This document shows, in pieces, positions 55,776 to 64,000 of a stretch of DNA of 64,000 nt (position 1 is its first letter; each line of letters begins with the position of its first letter). This stretch comes from Phascolarctos cinereus. Lineage: Eukaryota; Chordata; Mammalia; Diprotodontia; Phascolarctidae. The notes under the pieces were generated by a model, which saw only the letters and a program-made list of their open reading frames with translations, was not told the DNA's origin and made no database searches. The position numbers were made by a program, and so were the translations under genes. The stretch lies in the NCBI RefSeq assembly GCF_002099425.1, contig NW_018343964.1, positions 8,844,001 through 8,908,000 on the forward strand, read 5' to 3'.

Positions 55776-56934
55776 ATAAATATTTGATCAATTGAATTGA
55801 GGAAAAAAGGAATGGAAAGGATGCTGAAAGTAAGATGAAAGCATGTATCATGGTTTTGGGGGATGTTTTAGAACAGTATTATAGGGTAAGGAAATTATCC
55901 CAAATTCTTTGTGTTTTTCTGGGAGACTACAGAAACCACTCTAGCACAAATGGGTGGAGAAATTCACTTAGGGTTGCTATCTTTTTTCTGTAAAGCTGCC
56001 AGATATCTCAGGGGACAAAGTAAAGAGAATGTGGTATACACCCTCTGGTTTGTTGGCATGTATACCATGAAAGCACTTTGTGGTTTTAAGACAAATTGAA
56101 CCTTCATTCCCTGCTGCTTTGAAGGCCAAATGACTGAAATCAAAGCTCTCAATTATGGTAAACGGGGAATCCTGTCAGTCAGTGGAGTCAGTTAGTGGAG
56201 CCAAACAGCAGGGGAGTGTATATCTCTGACAACAGCAGGTCTGTTTTCTTGTTACTTTTTTCCTACACTCTTCCTTTTCTTTTAAGTAAAAAAATAAATA
56301 AAGCGGAGCTAGGGCTTAGGGAGGGAGTGGAAAGAGGAGGGACACATTACCAGAAATATGGCTTTGCTTTTTGTTGAGCTTAAACCCATTTTATTTCAAG
56401 AATTACAAAGCCGCTGATGCCAATCCATCTTCCTTCCATGTAAAGTACCACTAGAATAGGACAGAAAAGTAACATCATCACAAGCAATATTTTCACAGAT
56501 TTTAAGTGAATACTGAATCAATCAATAAACAGAACCAAGTATAACACATGTAAAGATCCCCTTGAAAAAAACTATCACAATTAGAAATACATTCATTTAA
56601 AATTTTATTCTGAAGGGATTTGGGCTCCTTGACTATCGACACTCAGAGGGTTTTAGATATTTCCAGAGCCCCAATTACAGTCAAAACTATTTGGGGCAAG
56701 GGAGAGAGGGAGAGGTGAGTAAAAAAGTGGATAGAAGACAAAAATTAGAAGTTGGGGATTAGGAAATTCTAGTCCTTTTATTTTTTCCATAAAAAGCAAT
56801 GAACAATATAATACCTAAAGTAAATACTTGCTAATAATCCTTGGGTAAATGACCAAAAGAAGAGCTCTGAATGGTAACACTGAATTGATTGTGGGTTTTT
56901 TTGTTTGTTTTTGGGTTTTTTTTTAAAAATTCAT
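55776..56934. other. Unclassified sequence without recognised gene
   Basis: About 1.15 kb with no nameable TE and no supported exon. Confidence 0.5.
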
Positions 56935-57790
56935 TCAATAGCTATTTTTGAAACTCCTATGATTTACTGTGTTCTGGAACAGACACAAAGACAAGGTGGC
57001 TACCTTCATGGAACTTGACATTTGGTAGAATGGAATATGACATGCAAAAAGAAATAACTGCATTAAAACATGCAATAATTATAGTTCAAAATAGAATGTA
57101 ATAAATGTATAAGAAGGATTGAAAATGATATGCAAGGTCAAGGGAAAGTCAGACCTTTTCCAGACGTCGTGGGAGGGGTAGGAATCATGGAAGTCTTCCT
57201 AGAAAAGTTAGCATTTGAGTTTAAAGGAAAGAAGGAGATGGGAGGGAAAGATTTCCAGGCCTAGGATTTTGCATATGTAAAGCCACTGAGTCTAGAAAGC
57301 ATTGAACTTTAACAAAAGAGATAGCAAATAGTCTGATGTAGCTAAAATATGGACAGTTAGGTGGTACATTGGATAGAGCTTTGGCCCTGGAGTCAGGAAG
57401 ATTCATCTTCATGAGTTCAAATCTGGCCTCTGATACTTACTAGCTGTGTGACCCTGGACAAGTCACTTAACCCTACTGGCCTCAGTTTCCTCATTTTATA
57501 GAAAATGAGTTGGAGAAAGAAATGGCAAATCATTCCAGTACCTTTGCCAAAAACAACAACAACAACAAAAAACTATGAAGAGTGGGACACAATTGAACTG
57601 ACAGATCAACAACAACAGTTAGAATATAACATGTGTGGAGAAGGTTAAATAGTGAGATAAACCTAGAGGGGGGAAAAAGAGGAATCAATGCATGGAGAAC
57701 CTTGAAAGCCAGGCTAATGATTCTGGACCTCAGATGGACAATAGGGAATCACTGAACAGAGGAGTATAACAAGTCTTTGAACGGCTCTCT
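56935..57790 (-). mobile_element. L2 LINE (antisense) split by MAR1
   Basis: 56935-57352 and 57619-57790 read as one antisense L2 ('gctaccttcatggaacttga', 'tggaagtcttcctagaaaag', then 'accttgaaagccaggctaat', 'gacaatagggaatcactgaa'). The MAR1 between is described separately. Confidence 0.82.
57353..57618 (+). mobile_element. MAR1-type CORE-SINE, full length
   Basis: Head 'ggacagttaggtggtacatt', core 'gctgtgtgaccctggacaag', tail 'gagttggagaaagaaatggc', ending in (AAC)n. Confidence 0.94.
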
Positions 57791-57849
57791 TGTAGAGGAG
57801 TGCATGTTTGGCCCCAGAGAGCAGATCAAGAGCATTAGGATGAAAGGTG

Positions 57850-58080
57850 TAAAGAAACAAATGAATGCTTGACATCAAGAAAAACTTCCTAATTACAACA
57901 TCTAAAAGGAGAATGGGGCAGCTTTAGGAGGGATAAATCCCTCTCACTGGAAATCTCCAACAAGAGGCTGGAAAGCTATTTGTTAGCTCTGTTGTAGAGG
58001 GAATTCTTTTAAGAAATGTATGGATTGCATTAGAAGGTAGATGAGATCTCTTTCAGGTCACAAATCTTGCGAGCCTGAGG
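57850..58080 (+). mobile_element. CR1/L3-type LINE 3' region
   Basis: 'gacatcaagaaaaacttcct', 'caacaagaggctggaaagct', 'gttgtagagggaattctttt', a pattern of the sense 3' end of CR1/L3-type elements. Confidence 0.6.
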
Positions 58081-58094
58081 CACATGACCAGACC

Positions 58095-58360
58095 TCTTCA
58101 CATTTCTTTCTCTCCCTACAGTCTCTCACTTGGTGACTTCATTCACTCCTACAAGTATAAAGATCATTTCTATGCAGGTGACTCCCAAATCTGTATATCA
58201 AGTCCTAGTCTCTAGCCTGAATACATGTTACACCCCATCCTTATTCTTCAATAGAATGTAAGCTCCTTGAGGACAGGTACTGTTACATTTTTTTTTGTCC
58301 TTTCATCCAAAGTGCCTGGCACATAATGAATGCTTATTAATTGGTTGACTGATTCAATAC
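58095..58360 (+). mobile_element. L2 LINE with internal deletion
   Basis: 58095-58225 is coding ('ctctcacttggtgacttcat', 'caggtgactcccaaatctgt'). From 58235 it jumps to the 3' end ('gtaagctccttgaggacagg', 'gcacataatgaatgcttatt'). Bases 58361-58699 have no assigned feature. Confidence 0.85.
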
Positions 58361-58699
58361 TTAAAGGATTTGTGGTTCTACAAGTGTGGTTATTCCTTCT
58401 ACCAGTGAAGATTTTAACTTTCTTACAATTTTTGGTAGCTGGGTCTATGGGCCTTGCAGTGGCTGAAAAATTCATAGCCTTACATCCTACTTGGCAATGA
58501 ATTTCTTAGAATTTAATTAGACTGGTCCTCAGACAATAGGCAGATGTTCCAAAGGACTGAACCACAGAAAAGCAAAGGGGAATTTGAGAAATATGGTAAA
58601 GATAAAAGCTACAAGAATCAGCAATTAATTGGATGAAGGAAGTGAAGAAGTCTGAGGAGCCAAAGCCAACTCTGACAATTCAAACATGAGTGGCAGCAT

Positions 58700-59220
58700 G
58701 AATGGTGGTTCAATCAACAGATATTAAAAAGTTAAAGGGAAGATGGGTTTTGGGCAAAAGTTGACAAGTTCCACTTCTAAGACATTGAATTATGAGGTGT
58801 TTCAGGGGCATCCAAGCAGAACTATCCAGCAGGCAATGGGAAATGATCGTCAGGACCATAGGATAGAAATCAGTTCTAGAGTTAGAGATTTGGGGGATCC
58901 ATTTACATACAGGTTATAATAATGATAATAAACAGCATTTATATAACTCTTTAAGGTTGGCAAAATGCTTTAGATGTTACCTTATTTGATTCCCTAGGAG
59001 GCAGATGTTATTACTATCCCAATTTTGCAGATGAGGAAACTGAGGCAAACAGAGTTGTGAAGTCACTTGTCCAGGGTCATAGAGTTAGTAAGTGTCTAAG
59101 GCAAGAGTAGAGTTCAGGTCTTCCTGACTCCAAATCCAATAGTCTATCCACTAAGCTGCTTAGCTGCAATAGATGAAGTTGCAGAAATAAGTGAGATCAC
59201 CAAGAGAAAGAATGTATTAT
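58700..59220 (-). mobile_element. L2 LINE (antisense) split by a MIR/THER1 SINE
   Basis: L2: 58700-58912 ('ggcatccaagcagaactatc', 'cagcaggcaatgggaaatga') and 59166-59220 ('gagatcaccaagagaaagaa'). SINE 58915-59165 antisense ('gcatttatataactctttaa', 'gcagatgaggaaactgaggc', 'ccactaagctgcttagctgc'). Confidence 0.85.
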
Positions 59221-59221
59221 C

Positions 59222-59430
59222 ATAGAATCAGTGAATAGCGAAGATGAAAAAGACCTAAAAGCTTCTTCATCTGACCCTTTTTACAGATGAAGGGAACTCA
59301 TATGTCCCAGGAAAGGGAAAGTGGGTTTTCCAAAGTCTCCCAAACATAAGTAGCAGAGATGAGATTTAAAACTAAGTCTTCTGGCTTCAAATATAGAGAG
59401 TGTTTTCTTCTTTATACCACCCTTGAAATA
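59222..59430 (-). mobile_element. MIR3-type SINE, antisense, decayed
   Basis: 'tagaatcagtgaatagcgaa', 'ctttttacagatgaagggaa', 'gagatgagatttaaaactaa'. Confidence 0.65.
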
Positions 59431-59540
59431 AAATGTGCTTGAGATCACAGATGATGACAGATGCTCATTTGAAAAATCAATTGAGGTTGAAAACAAAAGA
59501 GCTGGAACCAAACATTGCAACAAAAAGATGAAAAAAAAGT

Positions 59541-59693
59541 CATTAAATTGTGCTTGCTTCATCATAATTTGCTTTAATTTTGGTAAATGTGAGAGAACGC
59601 AACATTTCTTTTAAATGGCATTAAATTGTACTTGATCCTTCATTATTTGTTTTAATTTTGTCAAATACGAAATAGATAAAAATAATATGGCAT
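59541..59693. repeat. 78-bp tandem duplication, two copies
   Basis: Copy 1 starts 'cattaaattgtgcttgcttc' at 59541, copy 2 'cattaaattgtacttgatcc' at 59619. Both continue to a T-rich 'tttaattttg' block and a 'gg' end before 'cat'. Confidence 0.85.
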
Positions 59694-59769
59694 CACTAGA
59701 TAGAGGACTGGCTTTGTAGTGAAGACTTGGGTTCACATATGCTCTATGGCACATAATGGCCAAAAGATA

Positions 59770-60090
59770 AGCATGGAAGGAAGGAAGGAAACAGGCACTT
59801 ACTATGTACTAAACATTTTGGACAGAGTGCTGACCCCGGAGTCAGGAAGACTCATCTTTGTGAGTTCAAATCTGGGGTCAGATACTGACTAGCTATGTGA
59901 CCCTGAGCAAGTTACTTAACCCTGTTTGCCTCAGTTTTCTCATCTGTAGTCATACGGTCATGAAGAGTCAGACATGACTGAAAACAATTCAACAGAGAAG
60001 TACTGTCTAGACCAATGCAAGCAAAAAGAAAGAGTCCTGCCTTCAAGGAACTTACAGTCCAATGGGGAAAAACAACTTACAAAAGGGAGA
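59770..60090 (-). mobile_element. L2 3' end (antisense) split by MAR1 (sense)
   Basis: L2: 59770-59815 ('aggcacttactatgtactaa') and 59996-60090 ('cctgccttcaaggaacttac'). MAR1 59816-59995 ('gctatgtgaccctgagcaag', 'gtcatgaagagtcagacatg'), missing most of the segment between core and tail. Confidence 0.85.
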
Positions 60091-60394
60091 TGAAAAGATG
60101 GCAGAGAGGGATGAAGGCATGATTTTGAGGTTCACAAAAAGTTAGGAACAGGGCCAGGATGAGAATGAAGGTAGGCTGGTCTTGACCCCTCCACAAAATG
60201 GAAGCTCCAAGAGGAACTCACTAGTAAGAGTGGGCCTTGGAGAGGGATTTTTCCATGGTGAGTGGGTCACAAAGGTGGTAGGCTAGATGAGGGTAAGAAG
60301 GCCTCAGGCACTGAGGAATGTTCCAGGAAGAACCAGCAATAGAGAGGCGCTGGCTTCAAAATCCAGTGGAGGTCACAAACAGGGCTGGGAGTAG
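60091..60394. other. Unclassified sequence, possibly decayed L2
   Basis: Purine-rich and in the style of antisense L2, but I cannot align it. No exon. Confidence 0.3.
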
Positions 60395-60490
60395 AATGAA
60401 GTGACTTACTCTGGGTAAGTCACTTAACCTCTCAGTGTCCCCAAATAATTCATTGAAATCATAACCTGCAAACCAATTGCTGATATGTAT
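60395..60490 (+). mobile_element. MIR-like SINE fragment
   Basis: 'ggtaagtcacttaacctctc', then 'gcaaaccaattgctgatatg', like the copy at 49906-50110. Bases 60491-61260 have no assigned feature. Confidence 0.6.
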
Positions 60491-61262
60491 CTCCAATATG
60501 GGGTAAATGAAATGACTTTCCACTGCCCATAATTGTCTGCAACCTGATAGAGCCTCTTCAAATTGACTTTCAGCCTTCTAATGAAAAGATTCCTCACCTC
60601 TACCTTCGAATATATTGCATCAGTTCAGGAAGCAGCCAACTTGGAGGTACTAGAGGAGAAACCACACATCACTGCAACTTCTGTGATTCTGTTCTCCAAA
60701 CATTTAAATGCATGTGATATCAGCTGAAAAGGGAGAGAGAGAACCTAACCAGTACTCAGCAAAAGCCATCGAAGAGATTTCACCTCAAATGATCACAAGT
60801 GGAAAAGGCAGAGGGTTGTGGTTCACACACCTTCCTGGCCATAAATCACTCAGATCCACTATTCTTAATTGTTAGGCCCATTGACAAAGGTCTTATCCAA
60901 GACTGATACCTCCACACACCATATCCCTGATGGCTCCCACAATATGGTATGAAAAATGACAGGATTTTAGACTAGGAATTAAAAATCAATTTCTTGCTTC
61001 ACCACTAACCTCTTGGCAAGTTAAAGGACCTATCTGTGTTGAAATACATGAAGGAATTTAATTTTTAGAAGGTTTCCAAGTTTCTTTCACCGATATATCA
61101 AAAGAAATCAAGATCAAAAGAAGAATTAGAAATAGAAATGAAAGTTAGTGAGATACATCTGAATCCATAACTCCATACCCTGCCTAAGTCAAGTAATATT
61201 TGGTTCTGCAAAATCACAATTTTAGGTAAAATAACATACATATATGTGCATATATATGTGTG

Positions 61263-61316
<54 letters not shown>
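61263..61316. repeat. (TG)n microsatellite
   Basis: Nearly perfect TG run. Bases 61317-61866 have no assigned gene; 61360-61395 may be a MIR3 scrap ('taaagctagaagggatcttg'). Confidence 0.97.
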
Positions 61317-61318
<2 letters not shown>

Positions 61319-61867
61319 GGCAAATTTTACTTACATAATTTACCTACATCTATAGCACCATAGATTTAAAGCTAGAAGGGATCTTGTAGTCTAGGAACTG
61401 ACCACAAACAAAGAGCACTTCCTGATCCAGACTCTGTGAACAGAGGCTAGGCTATTCCAGGGAAGGATATTTCTATGGACTTTACTCCTGCCAAGAAGAG
61501 GAAGTCCTAAAAGGGATACCAGGAAACTGCAGCATCAGATTTCTCTAGGGAAAGGAAATTGCTTCTTTTGAACCAGGAATATTCTCCAAGAAAATTAAGT
61601 CCTTATTCTCTTTTCCAGTCCTTTCCCTACCCTGCCCTCATACTCCCATCCCCTCACAAACCAAACAAGGAAGAAAACAGAGTTTGTATTGAACAGATAC
61701 CTCCAGGGGAGAAAAAAGATCTCCAGGGCACTGTATCCCTACCCACTGTTTATTTCCAAAGAGTAATTGCACCAGGAGATGGGGCTACTTGTCCTTCCAC
61801 ATCACTGTCTTCCAACAGCCTAAGATTCTACTCACTCCCTTATCCTCTCCAGGAGTCTACCTTCAAT

Positions 61868-63150
61868 CAATGAATCAACAAGCATTTATTAAGTACCTAC
61901 TATGTATCAGACACTGTGTTAGGCACTAGGCATAACAAATACAAAGAGAAGCAGTCCCTAAGCTTATATTTTATCAGAGGAAATAACACACAAGCACACA
62001 TGCACACATCTATGTATATATATTTATACCTATGCATATAACATAAATATATGCTTTATATAGCACATGTATATAATATATATACACATATATAGCATAT
62101 ATACAATATATACAGATATATAGCATATGTATACAATATATACACATAAATATATGTTCTCTATATATCATATACAGAATACAAAATAGTTAAATGCAAG
62201 GTAATTAAATACTAGCAGTTGAGTGAATCAGGAAAGGTTTTGTTTGGAAAGTGGTATGTATATGTTGAAAGATGAAGAAGATTCTATGAAGTAGAGGTGA
62301 AGAGGAGGACAGTCCACACGTGGAAGACCACTAATCCAAAGACACAGAAAAAGAAAACTGAGAATTGGGCGTGAGGAACAGAGAAAAGGCTAACGTAGTT
62401 GGATCATAGAGAGTAGAAAGGGGAATAACTGGAGAGACAGGCTTTGGGAACAGGATGTGAAAATCTGTAAATGCCAAACAGGAGTTTATATTTTATCACA
62501 GATGCAATAGGGAACCATTGGAGTTTCTAGAGTAGGGGAGTGACATGATCAAAATTGCATTTATGGAAAATTACCTTGGCAGACATGTGAAGGATGGACT
62601 GGAGTAGGGACAGATTTGAGACAGAAAAACTAAGCAGGAGGCCATTAAAACAGTGTAGCTGAGTGGTGATGAAGGTCTGAACTAAGATTACAGCTGCATG
62701 AGTAGAAAAAGGGTGGAATGAGAAAGGTGTTTAGAGGTAGAAACAGTAAGACTTGACAACTGATTTCATATGTGATATGGAGAGGGAAAGTGAGGAATTG
62801 AGCATAAAACCATGGTACAAACTTGGAATACTGGGAAAATGATGATGCTTTCAAAAGATATGGGAAAGTTTGAAAGAGCTATGGGTCTGAGGATATAGAT
62901 AATGAGATATTTTGGACATGCTGAGTTTGAGATATCTCCAGGAAATGTAGTTTGAAATGTCCAACAGTAAGATGGTAATGTAAGACCAAACCTTGGAGGA
63001 GAGATTGTGGCTGACTATATCAGCATGGAAACATCTATATGAAAATGATAATTAAACCCAGGGAAGCTTATAAAGTGAGAGGGAAGGCGGGGGGACAGAA
63101 ACAGACAGAGCAGGGGACCAGGAAAAAGCTTTGGGGAACACGCGCAATTA
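61868..63150 (-). mobile_element. L2 LINE 3' region, antisense, about 1.3 kb
   Basis: 'catttattaagtacctacta', then after an AT-rich repeat 'cagatgcaatagggaaccat', 'gaggccattaaaacagtgta', 'ttttggacatgctgagtttg', 'gctttggggaacacgcgcaa'. Follows antisense L2 from 3' end into coding sequence; one of the longest L2 relics here. Confidence 0.85.
61985..62175. repeat. AT-rich minisatellite with ATATAGCATAT units
   Basis: TA/CA-rich, with 'atatatagcatat' and 'caatatatacacat' recurring about every 32-36 bases. Expanded within the L2. Confidence 0.9.
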
Positions 63151-63861
63151 CAAGGCATGATATGCAGGATAAGTCAACAGTAAAGCCTGAGAAGAGTGCT
63201 CAGATATGTGGGTGGACAGCCAGGAGAAAATAACATGGAAGGACACAAAGCCTTCCTACTACAGAAATGTTAGGAATGCATTTTTAAAGCATCCTAATCT
63301 TAAGCCCTTTGACAAATCAGAAAGAGAAACTTTACCAGTATTTTTAAAAAATACCAATTGCCTTGCTCTCCTCCCCAATCAACTCAGGAAGGTCTCCTCT
63401 CTGGAAGAAATTAGTGGTGTCAGAACAGGGCAAGGGGCCCTTGAATGATCTACCTTGACTGTATCAGGGTAATGAGCAGAAGTAAAATCTCTGTTTGATC
63501 ACTTCAGTTAACGGAAGTTAGGGCAGTACTGACCAGCTGGAAAAGAAAAACCTTGAAGAGCTGAATCATTTCAGGAAAAGTATTCTCCAAGAGAGAGCAA
63601 AATGTTAAGTTACTGCAGTTCTGTTTAATGAAACAAACCAGTAACTGAACTGTTACCTGAACTCCGGATCGTTGCTCAGTCCTGACTGTACAATAGTCTT
63701 TGTTCAAGAACTGAACTATAAATGATTACTTCATAATGTCATGTGATGGAGAAATGTCTTAGTGTATAAGGAGACTGTCATTTTAAGCATTCTTCCCTCT
63801 ACACTATTACAATAACCTGTAATTTTCTTCTGACAGGATTATAATTTTTTTTCTTTTAACA
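63151..63861 (+). mobile_element. Possible LTR 3' part at window edge
   Basis: A TATA-like 'gtgtataagg' near 63761, a T-rich end closing in 'taaca' at 63861, and 'tggtgtcaca' from 63863 resemble an LTR followed by a tRNA-Leu-type primer-binding site. A second 'tggtgtcaga' lies at 63415-63424. The LTR start was not found. If real it is an old, broken ERVL-like fossil; I hold this loosely. Bases 63870-64000 are otherwise unassigned. Confidence 0.22.
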
Positions 63862-64000
63862 GTGGTGTCACAAAAATCCAGAGAGGAAAGAATATTCAGT
63901 ACATTGTATATATTAGGCCCCTAATAATGGCAGATGGATAAATTTCTTTCCTAATTCAACATCACTTGGTTTTATATCACCAGCTATAATTAGAAGAATA

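Noticed and set aside
61559-61873. 104-codon plus-strand open frame
   Set aside because: No domain or context; runs into the antisense L2 end.
63842-63862. Strong-looking splice acceptor (T-rich run then CAG)
   Set aside because: No open frame of useful length follows; the primer-binding-site reading explains it equally well.
1-64000. CRISPR arrays, operons, plasmid or phage features
   Set aside because: No regularly spaced direct repeats and no bacterial gene structure; repeat content is vertebrate.

Overview
This window reads as intergenic or intronic DNA from a marsupial nuclear genome. The diagnostic signal is the interspersed-repeat population: full-length MAR1-type tRNA-derived CORE-SINEs, shorter WSINE1-like SINEs sharing the same tRNA-like head but ending in A-rich tails, marsupial L1 3' ends, abundant old L2, CR1/L3 and MIR/MIR3/THER1 copies, and a HAL1-like half-L1. 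WSINE1-like copies hint at an Australian (australidelphian) marsupial, but the species cannot be fixed without a search. No intact host protein-coding exon, rRNA, functional tRNA or CRISPR array was recognised in the 64 kb.

Layout. 1-7 kb: L1 3' end, CA repeat, small L2/MIR relics, a 1.4-kb antisense CR1/L3 reverse-transcriptase relic holding a full MAR1 with clean target-site duplications (TSDs), then about 2.2 kb of mostly unclassified sequence. 7-14 kb: sense L2, MIR-type SINEs, and a good CTCF-like core near 12.33 kb. 14-18.5 kb: L1 3' region with an unidentified internal insertion, antisense MAR1, a 5'-truncated L1 with a perfect 11-bp TSD inside an L2 tail, SINE-in-SINE nesting, and a possible solo LTR. 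18.5-23.4 kb: mostly unclassified DNA and L2 fragments. 23.4-26.5 kb: antisense HAL1-like element. 27.3-28.6 kb: antisense LINE relic with an L2-type endonuclease segment. 28.7-32.8 kb: SINEs, L2, an RTE/Dong-like relic and a 205-bp palindromic hAT MITE. 33-44 kb: unclassified DNA, CR1/L3, MAR1, a 578-bp hAT-like element inside a MIR, composite microsatellites and several SINE-in-L2 nests.

45.2-47.9 kb is the richest locus: one sense L2 has been split by a MAR1, a perilipin-family processed pseudogene, and an antisense LINE 3' fragment with a reverse-transcriptase C-terminal region. 48-64 kb: two homologous non-coding segments 3.4 kb apart (51.1 and 54.5 kb), an L1 3' end, more SINE/L2 nests, a 78-bp tandem duplication, a 1.3-kb antisense L2, and a possible LTR/primer-binding-site boundary at the right edge.

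There is no gene system here to describe as a pathway; what can be read is insertion history plus a few candidate regulatory sites. Family names rest on recalled consensus patterns and no alignment was run. Boundaries are usually good to about 10-30 bases, better where TSDs are stated.
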